From NCBI GenBank assembly GCA_039184865.1, contig JBCDAV010000022.1:1-64000 (forward strand): a stretch of DNA of 64,000 nt, given 5' to 3'. The notes beneath the pieces are model-generated. The model saw nothing but the letters and a program-made list of their open reading frames with translations. It did no database searches and was not told the DNA's origin. The stretch is from Thermohalobaculum sp039184865 (GTDB lineage: Bacteria; Pseudomonadota; Alphaproteobacteria; Rhodobacterales; Rhodobacteraceae). Both the position numbers and the translations under genes were made by a program. Shown here piece by piece: positions 17,957-26,311 of this stretch (position 1 is its first letter; every line of letters starts with the position of its first letter).

Positions 17957-18748
17957 TCAGTCGGCGTCATGCGCGCGACCGTATTTTTCGCTGTAGAGGT
18001 CGCGGGCCTGTTCGACCCAGCGGTCCCTCTGGATCCGCCCCGGGAATGCCTCGATGGCGTCATTGACCCAGTCGATTTCGCGCTCCGTCAGATTGGCAAC
18101 CTGGTGGAACAGGTAAATGCCCTTGTCGTTCAGCACGGTCTCCATAACCGTGCCGACGCCCTTTATGCGCTTGAGGTCGTCGACTTCGTCCGGACGCTCA
18201 TCCAGCAGGAACGAAGGGGTTTGGGTATCGCCATCGCTTTCATGATCGGCTCCCGAACCTTCGGCGACCTCGCTCTCGGAGAATTCCTCAGCGATTTCCT
18301 CCGGCCTGCTCTTAGGTCTCTTGAAGAACGGCTCGTGGTCATGACTCGCCGAGCCGTAGGTAACGGTTGAGAGTTCGGCAAGGGGTTCTGCTGGTTCGGG
18401 TCGCAACCTGCCGGGCTCAGGTGTCAGCGACCTCACAGCCTCGGACCGATCTGCGCTTCCGACAACGCCCGCGGATTGCGCGGCCAGTTTGTCTTCCGCG
18501 TCGGCAAGATCAGCGGACAGCCGTTCGACTTCCGCTTCGAGCCGGAGACGGTCGCGCTTTGAAGCTTCGAATTGCTCCCGCATCCCGACATCGCCGTCGA
18601 CGGATGTACGGGCGGACGTGGCGCCTTCCGAGCGCGCAGCGGCGATCCGTGCCGATGTTCCCCAGCCCCAGACAAGATATCCGAGTACCAGCCCCAGGAG
18701 CGCGGCCAGGCCGAGGTAGATCAACATCTCGGTGATCAGTTCAACCAT
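17957..18748 (-). CDS. Membrane-anchored protein with C-terminal helix-hairpin-helix domain
   Basis: 263 residues. One transmembrane segment lies at about 5-30 (MLIYLGLAALLGLVLGYLVWGWG). A coiled-coil-like, Arg/Glu/Ala-rich stretch (about 60-90) and a low-complexity acidic middle follow. The C-terminal domain of about 70 residues contains LKRIKGVGTVMETVLNDKGI and NDAIEAFPGRIQRDRW. This matches the helix-hairpin-helix 'predicted 5' nuclease' (COG3743) domain seen at the end of ribosomal protein L21 fusions and many alphaproteobacterial membrane proteins. The HhH could bind DNA or protein at the inner membrane face. It ends the minus-strand block 28 bases downstream of the OmpA gene and is probably co-transcribed with it. 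Function unknown. Confidence 0.85.
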   Translation of the reverse strand: MVELITEMLIYLGLAALLGLVLGYLVWGWGTSARIAAARSEGATSARTSVDGDVGMREQFEASKRDRLRLEAEVERLSADLADAEDKLAAQSAGVVGSADRSEAVRSLTPEPGRLRPEPAEPLAELSTVTYGSASHDHEPFFKRPKSRPEEIAEEFSESEVAEGSGADHESDGDTQTPSFLLDERPDEVDDLKRIKGVGTVMETVLNDKGIYLFHQVANLTEREIDWVNDAIEAFPGRIQRDRWVEQARDLYSEKYGRAHDAD

Positions 18749-18776
18749 TCACGTCCCCTGACCCTGCGCCTCGCTC

Positions 18777-20987
18777 TCACTCGCCGCCGTCCGACCAGTC
18801 AAAGCTTATGCGCCGGTTCCGCGCGCGCCCCTCGGCCGTATTGTTCGTGTCGATCGGAGAGGCTTCGCCGTAGCCCTTCGAAGATATCGCGTCGGACCTC
18901 ACACCCCGGTCGATCAGTTCTGCAACCACGGCGTCGGCCCGCTGCTGGCTGAGAACGAGATTGTTCTCGTCGTTGCCAACCGAGTCAGTATGACCGCCAA
19001 CCTCCAATCGGAAGACCGAGCTGTTCAGACACCTGACCGCGACTGCGGCGAGCCGGTTGAGCAGGGCGCTTCCCGTCTGGTCGATCCGCGCAGACCCGGT
19101 AACAAAGAGAATTTTGTCTTTTGCCAGAACAGTTTCGATCTCGTCACCACACCGGTCCATTGAAACGGCAAAGTCCAGGTCTGGCAACCAGTATCCGCGC
19201 CGGTAGCTCTCGATTTCACCCGTCGTCAGGTTCGCCCGCCGGTCGCCCTCGTCCGGGGGACTTTCGTCGGCGGCGATGATCGCCGACCAACCCTCCGGCA
19301 GGCGTGCCTCGAACCAGCCCTGCATATCCGTTGCCGGATAACCCGGCAGGAGAATGCCATTGAGCTCGATCTGTCCATCGGTGATCAGCCCGGAACTGTT
19401 GCGGAACCTCGGCAACCCCTCGGAGAGCGCGAGCATCGAGGTCAGCCAGGCATCCGAGTCGCCGTCGCCGCCACCCGTGAGGCCCTCACCGCCGGCGGTA
19501 TTTCCAAACAGCGCGAGCGCGTCCTCGAGTTGCACCCCCACCGGGAGAACCCCGGAGAGGACGATCTGGTCTTCGCGCGTCGAGAAAACCACTTCCGCCA
19601 GCGGTGCCGAGGCGAGGAGATCGAAATCCAGCTCCCAGTCGCGGCCGATGGCGCTGCGCATCGCGGCTTCGACGCCGTCGGATCCATATCCTCGTTCCAG
19701 CTTTCCGCGCATCGAGAGCGACCTGCCAACCAGCTCGATCTTGGCGCTGCGGAACCGGGGAAGAACGATGTTGAGGCCGTCGAGCGCACCGCGCCATTCG
19801 ACCGGCCGCCCCGCCCCGGATCTGTTCAGGGCAGTGAACTTCAGGCCCGGCAGGATCGCCGCGAGATCCCCCGGAGTCAGGCCCTCGGGCAACAATCCTT
19901 CTGCGACCAGCCCCTCGACATCGTCCGCCAGGACGATTTGCAGCTTCGCGTCCGGTGTCGGGTCGCGCACAGTAATTTCGGTCTGCCAATCGTCGCCGAT
20001 TTGCGGCAACAGCCGCGCGAGATCGTCGTCGGTCTCGACTTCGGCCGTCAAAGTCGCGCTGCCCTCGGCGTCCGTCACGAACAACCCGTTCGCAACCAGT
20101 TCAAGCGCCGCAATACCGCGCTTGGCGGTTTCCGGCCAATCCGGCGTCCGTGCCCCGTCGGCAAGGTCGATCGTTCCGCCGACCGTCTGCTCGGTTATCG
20201 CCGCGGCCGCCTGCAGCAGTTGTTCGCGCGTCTCGAGATCGGGAGCCGAACCATCGAGGATCACCGCCCCGTCATCGGTCTTCATTGCGGAGAACGTGAA
20301 ATCGTCTACTGCCGGTTCAGCGCCGAAGATCTGCACCGACCACGACCCGTGCGGCGTTGCATTGGCAATCGAAACGGCTTCCTGCGCGGACTCGAGATCC
20401 GGTGCGGTTCCGGCGATCACGGCGTCCATGTTCGTCGCCGAGACGACCCCGTCACGGAGGTGTTCCAGCACCTCAAGGGCGGTTTGCGCCAGATCAGGCC
20501 ATCCGGCGTCGGGTTCGCCCGAGGCGAGTATGAGTTGATCGGACACCGCGCCGCCATCCGAGAGGGTTCGAGCCCTCGCGAGAAGACGCTCGCGCGTCAC
20601 TTCATTCGAGACGTGACCGGACAGGACGATCGCGCCATCGGGCTGTTTCTCGACCTTGAACTCGAACGGTTCGGCCCGTGGCAGAACCCGCAGCGCAGCG
20701 TCGAGCGTCACGAGCAGAGGCGTTTGCTGGACGGCAGCAACGATGTCCTGGCGTTCAGCTTCAGAGTTGACGACACCGTCCAGGCGGACATTGCGACCGT
20801 CCGTGGTGATCGTGATCGGATGCGTGGATCGCCCGTCGATGGCCGTTCGGGCACCACCGTCCACCAGCGCCTCGACCTGCGGCGCGCCGAGCATCCATTG
20901 CTGGGGAGTTCCGCGCATGACCGCGTGCCACGCCGTGGCGCCCAGACCAATGAGGCATATTAGGATTGCAAACAGACGCATCGCCAC
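18777..20987 (-). CDS. OmpA-family envelope protein with duplicated BON-like periplasmic repeats
   Basis: 736 residues. An N-terminal hydrophobic segment (about 4-23) anchors or exports it. The middle holds repeats: residues about 107-180 and 229-301 share F-x-F-x-x-x-K-x-x-DGA-x-x-L-x-G...TR-x-x-LL...WP-x-x-A...LE, a period of about 122. A BON-like VRLDGVVNSEAERQ segment lies before them. The last about 125 residues are an OmpA/MotB peptidoglycan-binding domain (GGHTDSVGNDENNLVLSQQRADAV...AEGRARNRRISF). No beta barrel is evident, so it probably spans from inner membrane to wall. The frame starts at a GTG (20987); an ATG at 20981 is an equally good start. A possible 50-aa ORF lies just upstream, and the HhH protein gene follows. 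Confidence 0.9.
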   Translation of the reverse strand: MAMRLFAILICLIGLGATAWHAVMRGTPQQWMLGAPQVEALVDGGARTAIDGRSTHPITITTDGRNVRLDGVVNSEAERQDIVAAVQQTPLLVTLDAALRVLPRAEPFEFKVEKQPDGAIVLSGHVSNEVTRERLLARARTLSDGGAVSDQLILASGEPDAGWPDLAQTALEVLEHLRDGVVSATNMDAVIAGTAPDLESAQEAVSIANATPHGSWSVQIFGAEPAVDDFTFSAMKTDDGAVILDGSAPDLETREQLLQAAAAITEQTVGGTIDLADGARTPDWPETAKRGIAALELVANGLFVTDAEGSATLTAEVETDDDLARLLPQIGDDWQTEITVRDPTPDAKLQIVLADDVEGLVAEGLLPEGLTPGDLAAILPGLKFTALNRSGAGRPVEWRGALDGLNIVLPRFRSAKIELVGRSLSMRGKLERGYGSDGVEAAMRSAIGRDWELDFDLLASAPLAEVVFSTREDQIVLSGVLPVGVQLEDALALFGNTAGGEGLTGGGDGDSDAWLTSMLALSEGLPRFRNSSGLITDGQIELNGILLPGYPATDMQGWFEARLPEGWSAIIAADESPPDEGDRRANLTTGEIESYRRGYWLPDLDFAVSMDRCGDEIETVLAKDKILFVTGSARIDQTGSALLNRLAAVAVRCLNSSVFRLEVGGHTDSVGNDENNLVLSQQRADAVVAELIDRGVRSDAISSKGYGEASPIDTNNTAEGRARNRRISFDWSDGGE

Positions 20988-20996
20988 AACTGCCCG

Positions 20997-21149
20997 TCAG
21001 CCCCGTTCCTCGAACCACGCCCGGATCGCCGGACCACCGGTACGAAAGTATGGTGAATCTCCTGCACTGAAAAGGAAATTCCGTTCCGTATCCACGACTT
21101 CGCTGCCATAATGACGGACTAGCCAGACCGCTGCCGCTTTTGCATGCAT
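20997..21149 (-). CDS. Possible small protein, 50 aa
   Basis: An open frame of 50 codons (MHAKAAAVWL...AIRAWFEERG) ends 10 bases before the start of the OmpA gene, in the same direction. Support is its position, its balanced composition and the close spacing. Against it, no clear Shine-Dalgarno sequence precedes the ATG, and third positions are less GC-rich than in neighbours. I recognise no domain. It sits in the region shared with the promoter of the divergent TPR gene. Confidence 0.35.
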   Translation of the reverse strand: MHAKAAAVWLVRHYGSEVVDTERNFLFSAGDSPYFRTGGPAIRAWFEERG

Positions 21150-21206
21150 GGTGCGTGACGGTCGGAAAAGTTGTTACAATAGTGCCGGGATGTGCAGGAG
21201 ATTCGC

Positions 21207-22028
21207 ATGATCAGATCGGCTTTGGCATGCGTGCTGGTGTTTGCGTTCACCGCAGATGTTGCGCGGGCCAATCTTCGCAATTTCGTGGACGTGTGCGGGA
21301 GCCCGAATGCATCCGCGCGCGACGTTGTCACGATGTGTCAGCGCGCCCTCGACACCGGCAAGCTCGGACCCACAGCATCCGCACAGGTCCGGGCAAATCT
21401 CGGGATCGGGTTTCACGAGCTTGGCCAGTACGAGGACGCAATCGCGGAGTTCACACGCGCGATCGAGACAGCGCCGCGCCTGATCGACCTCTACGTGAAC
21501 CGGGCGCGGTCCTACGAGAAGCTGCGGCGGTTGACCGAGGCTGCGGCCGACTACAACGAGGCGCTCAAGATCGACCGGCGCTCGGCGGATGTCTATCTGA
21601 ACCGCGGCGTGATGCTGCTCAATCACGGGGACCCGCAGCGCGCCGTTCAGGACTTCGGAACGGCGATCGATCTCAAGCCCTCGTGGATCTCGCCCTATTT
21701 CAACCGGGGTGTGGCGCTCTTCCGGCTGGGAGAGATGGTCAGGGCCGATCAGGACTTCTCCGTTGTTATCCAGCGCAGCCCGAGCGACTCAGGCGCGTAT
21801 CTGAACCGCGGCCGGGTTCGTGCGGCGATGGGTCGGGCCGATGCGGGGATTGATTTTGACCGTGCGCTGGAAATCGATCCGGAATGGGGCGGCGGCTGGT
21901 TCGCGCGCGGTCAGTATTACGACGCGCTCGGGAGGCGCGAGGCCGCCAACCGCGATTTCGTTCGCGCCTACGAACTTGGATATCCCGATCCCTGGCTGAT
22001 CCAGCGCATCAGGGAAATTTCGGGCTGA
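21207..22028 (+). CDS. Secreted tetratricopeptide-repeat protein
   Basis: 273 residues from the ATG at 21207, with CAGGAG six bases upstream. The longer frame from 21192 lacks such a site. Residues 1-20 (MIRSALACVLVFAFTADVARA) form a signal peptide. At least five TPR units follow, recognisable by repeated LGIGFHELGQYEDAIAEFTRAIE and VYLNRGVMLLNHGDPQRAVQDF patterns. It is probably a periplasmic protein-interaction scaffold. It is divergent from the OmpA operon, with about 60-220 bases between. No partner is visible in the sequence itself. Confidence 0.9.
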   Translation: MIRSALACVLVFAFTADVARANLRNFVDVCGSPNASARDVVTMCQRALDTGKLGPTASAQVRANLGIGFHELGQYEDAIAEFTRAIETAPRLIDLYVNRARSYEKLRRLTEAAADYNEALKIDRRSADVYLNRGVMLLNHGDPQRAVQDFGTAIDLKPSWISPYFNRGVALFRLGEMVRADQDFSVVIQRSPSDSGAYLNRGRVRAAMGRADAGIDFDRALEIDPEWGGGWFARGQYYDALGRREAANRDFVRAYELGYPDPWLIQRIREISG

Positions 22029-22081
22029 GGCTGTTTAACGGCGCTTCGCTGGGGCCGTCGGTGTGAAGCATTCCGCTTCCG
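22029..22081. terminator. Candidate bidirectional terminator between convergent genes
   Basis: The 53 bases between the TPR gene and the convergent dehydrogenase gene contain GAAGC-ATTCC-GCTTC (22069-22083 region), a 5-bp stem with a 5-base loop, and a wider GCTTC...GAAGC pairing. No long T run follows, so this is weak. Confidence 0.3.
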
Positions 22082-22951
22082 TCAAAGGTGCTTAATGTAC
22101 TCGGCAAGCGCCTGCTCAAGGGTGCGGGTCTGGTCAAGGGTCTCGCGCGTTTCCTCGGCAAACGGGGTTTTCGCCAGAACGCGGAAAACATCCGCGGCAC
22201 CGTCATGGAAACCCGAGGTCACGCCGGCATCTGAAAATGTCGCCGCGATCTCCTCCATCTCGGGCACCCAGCGGGCCGCGTCCGCCGGGAGAAAGGGAAC
22301 CCGCGAGAGCATGGCATTCAACTGGCCGGCCTGCGAGTACGCGAGTTCCTCGAGGAGCGGATCGAGCACGCCCTGTTGCTTCGCGGCCATCAAAAGCGCG
22401 GTCTGCAGGGTCCAGACGCCTTTTGTGCCCGCGGCGTAGACCATCTTCAGGGCCGACGCCCGGCCAACGTCGTCCGAAATCTTCTCAACGCTGATCGCGG
22501 AACTGTTCAGTGCCTCGATCTGCGAACAATCCGGGCCGGAGACGTAGAACCGCGTCGGCGGCGACTTGATCGGGTTGAGACCGATGATCCCGCAATCGAT
22601 CACCGTCGCGCCTGTCTCCTTGAAGGCGTCCGCGACCCGGCCCATCGTGATCGGCGAGATTGCGTTGCAATCCACGTAAGTTGGCGACTTTCCCGTCCGC
22701 TTCACCGCTTGCGCGACAGCTTGCGCCTGCGGAACGGCACGGTCGGGCGGCAGGATCGACAGGACCAGCTCCGCTTCGGCAATGCAGGTCTCGATTGATC
22801 CGAGATCCTCAATCCCGGCCCGCTCCGACAAACTGCGCGTATGCGGGCTGCGGCCGTCGAGTGCCGTGACGACGCGATGTCCCGACGCGATCAGCGTCTG
22901 TCCGACTCCGTGGCCCATGTCTCCGGGCATAAGGATCGCAACGGTCGTCAT
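22082..22951 (-). CDS. NAD(P)-binding 3-hydroxyacid/6-phosphogluconate dehydrogenase-like protein
   Basis: 289 residues. The N-terminal Rossmann motif MPGDMGHGVGQTL has the G-x-x-MG-x-G pattern of beta-hydroxyacid dehydrogenases. LVLSILPPDRAV and YVDCNAISP (in place of the usual DAPVSGG/DCN block) follow. The C-terminal half, KMVYAAGTKGVWTLQTALLMAA, resembles the DUF1932 domain of NAD-dependent phosphogluconate dehydrogenase-like proteins, whose substrates are mostly unknown. It is co-directional with and 93 bases downstream of gamma-glutamyltransferase. Family is clear; substrate is not. Confidence 0.85.
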   Translation of the reverse strand: MTTVAILMPGDMGHGVGQTLIASGHRVVTALDGRSPHTRSLSERAGIEDLGSIETCIAEAELVLSILPPDRAVPQAQAVAQAVKRTGKSPTYVDCNAISPITMGRVADAFKETGATVIDCGIIGLNPIKSPPTRFYVSGPDCSQIEALNSSAISVEKISDDVGRASALKMVYAAGTKGVWTLQTALLMAAKQQGVLDPLLEELAYSQAGQLNAMLSRVPFLPADAARWVPEMEEIAATFSDAGVTSGFHDGAADVFRVLAKTPFAEETRETLDQTRTLEQALAEYIKHL

Positions 22952-23044
22952 GTTTTCACCCTGTCGCCCTGTCGGTTTTGTTCAGGTGTTCGATTTGCGC
23001 GGGAAGCCGAACGGTCGATTGATGTCGGAGCACCTTGCCGCCAA

Positions 23045-24637
23045 TCAGTAGCCGATGGCGCAGCCGTCCTTTCGCGGGTCGGACCCACCCGTGCGCACGC
23101 CGGTTTCCGGATCGATCCAGATCGCCTGACTGCCGCCGATCGGCTTTTGCGGCGGTGAGATTCGGTGTCCGCGCGAAGCAAGTTCGGACCTCGCAGACCC
23201 CGGAACTGTGCTCTCGATCTCGACCTCGCCAGTGAACGGATCGGCCATCCAGCGCGGTCGGTCCTGCGCTTCCTGCATGTCGAGGCCATAGTCGAACATC
23301 CCCGTCAGGAACTGCATGTGCCCCATGCTCTGGTATTCGCCCCCCATCACGCCGTAGCTCATCACGGTCTGTCCGCCCTTCGTGACCATGCCTGGAATGA
23401 TCGTGTGCAGCGGGCGCTTTCCGGGTTCGATCCGGTTCGGGCTTGCCGGATCGAGGCTGAAGCCCTGTGCCCGGTTCGTGAACACGACTCCGGTCTTCGG
23501 CGACATCAGCCCGGCACCCCAGCCGTGGAACAGCGTGTTGATGAAGGAACAGGCATTGCCTTCGGCATCGACCACCGAAATGTAGACCGTGTCCTTGTGA
23601 CGGACGAGATCCGGTTCCGGCATGGGATCGCGCGCTTTCTTCATGTCGATCGCGTCGCGGAGCTTGTCGGCATAGGCCGCGCTCAGCAGCGTCTCGACAT
23701 CGACCTCCGCATAGGCCGGATCGGCGACATACATGTTGCGGGCCGTGTAAGCGAGCCGGCAGGCCTCCAGTTCCGCATGAATCCGGTCGGGCGACAGCAG
23801 ATCCCCGAACGTGTCGACGCCCGACATGATGTTCAGCATCAGCAGCGCGATCACGCCCTGTCCGTTCGGCGGGCATTGCCACACCATGTGACCACGGAAC
23901 TCGGATGAGATCGGCGTGACGTATTCGCCCTGCACGTTGGCAAAGTCCTCCACCGTGTGAAGCCCGCCGAGGCCACGCAGGTAGTCGACCATGTCACGGG
24001 CAATCTCGCCGGTGTAGAAGGCTTCGCGACCACCGTCGGCGACGGCCTGCATGGTCCGCGCCAGTTCCGGCTGACGATGAATGGCCCCGACCGCAGGGGC
24101 ACCGCCATCGACGAGGAAGGTCTTGGACATCGTTGGCTCGGCCTTCATCAGTTCGACCGCACCGTTCCAGTCGGAATGTACGCGCGAGCTCACCGGATAG
24201 CCGTCCCGCGCGTAACCGATGGCGGGCGCAAGCAAGTCCTTGAGCGGCATCTTGCCGTGATCGGCGTTGAGGCGGCACCAGGCATCGATCGCGCCGGGAA
24301 CAACGCAGGAATGCGGTGACTGGCGCGGCAGTTCGGTCAGCCCGAGGCCCGCGAAATAGTCGCAGGTGGCGCCGGTCGGTGCCTTCCCCGATCCGTTGAA
24401 AGCCAGGGGCTCCGACGATCCGGCCTTCGAGTATAGGCAGAAGTTGTCCCCCCCGATCCCGGTCGATCCCGGCTCGACCACGCATTGCACGGCGCAGGCG
24501 GCGATCGCGGCATCCAGCGCATTGCCACCGCTCCGCAGGATGTCCAGCGCCGTCTGGGTCGACAGCGTATGGCTCGTCGCCGCCATCGCCTGCATTCCGT
24601 GGGCCGGCGACCGGCCGGGCTTTTCGAGATCACGCAT
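23045..24637 (-). CDS. Gamma-glutamyltransferase family protein
   Basis: 530 residues from the ATG at 24637, which follows GAGGAAG. The open frame to 24808 is not supported. This Ntn-hydrolase is made as a precursor that cleaves itself before a threonine. The candidate is T350 in HKDTVYISVVDAEGNACSF. Other family landmarks are GGNALDAAIAA, EPGSTGIGGDNF, GGEYQSMGHMQF and the C-terminal GGSDPRKDG. No signal peptide is visible, unlike E. coli Ggt, so it may act in the cytoplasm like several soil and marine homologues of the 'Ywrd/glutathione hydrolase-like' type. It probably hydrolyses gamma-glutamyl or related amide compounds. The downstream dehydrogenase may share its transcript. Confidence 0.92.
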   Translation of the reverse strand: MRDLEKPGRSPAHGMQAMAATSHTLSTQTALDILRSGGNALDAAIAACAVQCVVEPGSTGIGGDNFCLYSKAGSSEPLAFNGSGKAPTGATCDYFAGLGLTELPRQSPHSCVVPGAIDAWCRLNADHGKMPLKDLLAPAIGYARDGYPVSSRVHSDWNGAVELMKAEPTMSKTFLVDGGAPAVGAIHRQPELARTMQAVADGGREAFYTGEIARDMVDYLRGLGGLHTVEDFANVQGEYVTPISSEFRGHMVWQCPPNGQGVIALLMLNIMSGVDTFGDLLSPDRIHAELEACRLAYTARNMYVADPAYAEVDVETLLSAAYADKLRDAIDMKKARDPMPEPDLVRHKDTVYISVVDAEGNACSFINTLFHGWGAGLMSPKTGVVFTNRAQGFSLDPASPNRIEPGKRPLHTIIPGMVTKGGQTVMSYGVMGGEYQSMGHMQFLTGMFDYGLDMQEAQDRPRWMADPFTGEVEIESTVPGSARSELASRGHRISPPQKPIGGSQAIWIDPETGVRTGGSDPRKDGCAIGY

Positions 24638-24867
24638 GCAGGTCTTCCTCTCTTCGGCAAGATCATCGGTTGCTCTGCACGATCCGTGCGAAGCCGTCGC
24701 GCAGCGATCTAGCGGAGGACTCCGCGCGCGGCAATGCCAGCCCGCTGATGCCGTTGTTTGGCCGCCTCCCAAGCGCACGGGCGACGTCTTGACCGACTCC
24801 CCTTTCAAAGGCGGGCTTGGTATTTCTGTCAGCAGGTATTTGCCATCGAGTCCGTTGAGAGGTCACC

Positions 24868-26181
24868 GTGTCCAACCCAGCCCAGTCCCGCGTTCGGGCG
24901 ATCAAGAATTCCGTCGGCGAACGGGCGGTCAATTCCCGAACGGATGTCCGGACCGTTCAGGCTTTGCTCAACCGTCCGGGTAACCAGCCACCGGTGCCGT
25001 TCAGGGCCACGCGTCTCGAGGTCGATGGCGTGTGCGGACCGCTGACGGTGCAGTCGATCAAGACCTACCAGGCACAGGTCATGCGTTGGGGGGCGCGCTC
25101 GGTCGACGGCCGCGTCGATCCGGGCGGCAAGACCTGGACTGCCCTGAACGGCAATGTCGCGGCGAGCACGAGAATCCAGCCAAGGTCGCTGACGCAGGGC
25201 ACGTTGAACGCGGTGGAGAATGCGCTCGGCCCGCCCCCTGGGAAAAGCAAGGAGTCCGAGGCGACGAAGCCCATCGTCGTCGCGCCGCGTGGAGGACCAC
25301 CGACCCGGGGGATTTTCTCGGGCGGCATATTTTCTGGCCTGCTTGCAAGCTTCCAGTCCGGCCCGACAGGCGGCGCGCAGCAAGGCGCGTCGTCCTCGCA
25401 GACGCTCTCGGCGACGGCTCCGGGACCTTCGGGATCGGTCGGAACATCGGCACCGATTGCCGTCACCGGCGCTACTGCGCGCACCGACGCAACACCGGGA
25501 TCGAACCCGCAACAGGTGCTGCCTGCGGCCTACAAGGCCTATCGGCAGGGCGACTACAAAAAGACGCTGGGGCACCGGTACGGAGGAGATGCCGACAATG
25601 ACGGCATTCAGGACAAGTCCAAGACGATTTCAGGATATGGCTGCGCGCTGACGACCCTGACCATGGCGGCCACGCGAATCGGCACGCCAACGGAGCATTG
25701 GCCCAAGGATCTGGAGCCGAAGGATCTCGATCCGCTCAAGGCGAACACGATCCTGAAGAAGGCTGGGGCCTATACCAAATACATGCTCTTCATGGAGAAG
25801 GCCGCCAGGGAATTGGGCATGGTTCCGGATCAGTACGGGTTCCAGAGCGTGGCAGTGCCGGCGGATGGCGCGGAGAAGATCATCGCGCACCTGAAGACTG
25901 ACCGGCCCGTAGCAGCGCATGTCGATTACAAGGGCGGGGCCTCGGGCGATCACTGGGTGCTGCTGACCGATGCGAACGGTTCCGGGACGGTGACCGGGAT
26001 CGACCCTGCGACCGGTAAGAAGATGACGTTCGCGAAGCAGCGCAACATCTCGCCCCGGCACAAGGACACGACGCGCGGGGTGCTGTTCGGGTCGTCCGGC
26101 AGTGCCAACCAGAAGAACTACGGCATCACGCGGTACATCCTCTTGAGCGAGATTTCGGGCACGGCTGCCGCCGTTCATTGA
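24868..26181 (+). CDS. Peptidoglycan-binding domain fused to C39-like cysteine peptidase
   Basis: 437 residues from a GTG start with GAGAGG just upstream. Residues about 15-95 are a PG-binding type module (RTDVRTVQALLN...LEVDGVCGPLTVQSIKTYQ). A Gly/Ser/Thr/Pro-rich linker runs to about 230. The C-terminal half resembles peptidase C39-like domains: C259 in ISGYGCALTTLTMAA, H362 in SGDHWVLLTD and D379 in GIDPATG. DNDGIQDKSKTI before the Cys looks like a calcium-binding Asp-rich turn. It has no signal peptide despite a wall-binding module, so it must be exported some other way, act on injected targets, or act after lysis. Function beyond a likely peptidase or amidase on peptide-containing substrates is not known. 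Confidence 0.85.
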   Translation: MSNPAQSRVRAIKNSVGERAVNSRTDVRTVQALLNRPGNQPPVPFRATRLEVDGVCGPLTVQSIKTYQAQVMRWGARSVDGRVDPGGKTWTALNGNVAASTRIQPRSLTQGTLNAVENALGPPPGKSKESEATKPIVVAPRGGPPTRGIFSGGIFSGLLASFQSGPTGGAQQGASSSQTLSATAPGPSGSVGTSAPIAVTGATARTDATPGSNPQQVLPAAYKAYRQGDYKKTLGHRYGGDADNDGIQDKSKTISGYGCALTTLTMAATRIGTPTEHWPKDLEPKDLDPLKANTILKKAGAYTKYMLFMEKAARELGMVPDQYGFQSVAVPADGAEKIIAHLKTDRPVAAHVDYKGGASGDHWVLLTDANGSGTVTGIDPATGKKMTFAKQRNISPRHKDTTRGVLFGSSGSANQKNYGITRYILLSEISGTAAAVH

Positions 26182-26311
26182 ACTGATCGAACCGCCGGCG
26201 AGCGTCAGGCTGAAAGCATCCGTGCGTTAGATTTACCTCGCCGACAGGAGCGGCTAGGAGCCTTTCGGTCACGTCCATCCATGCACCGCGCGTCGCGCGC
26301 AGGAACCCCGT

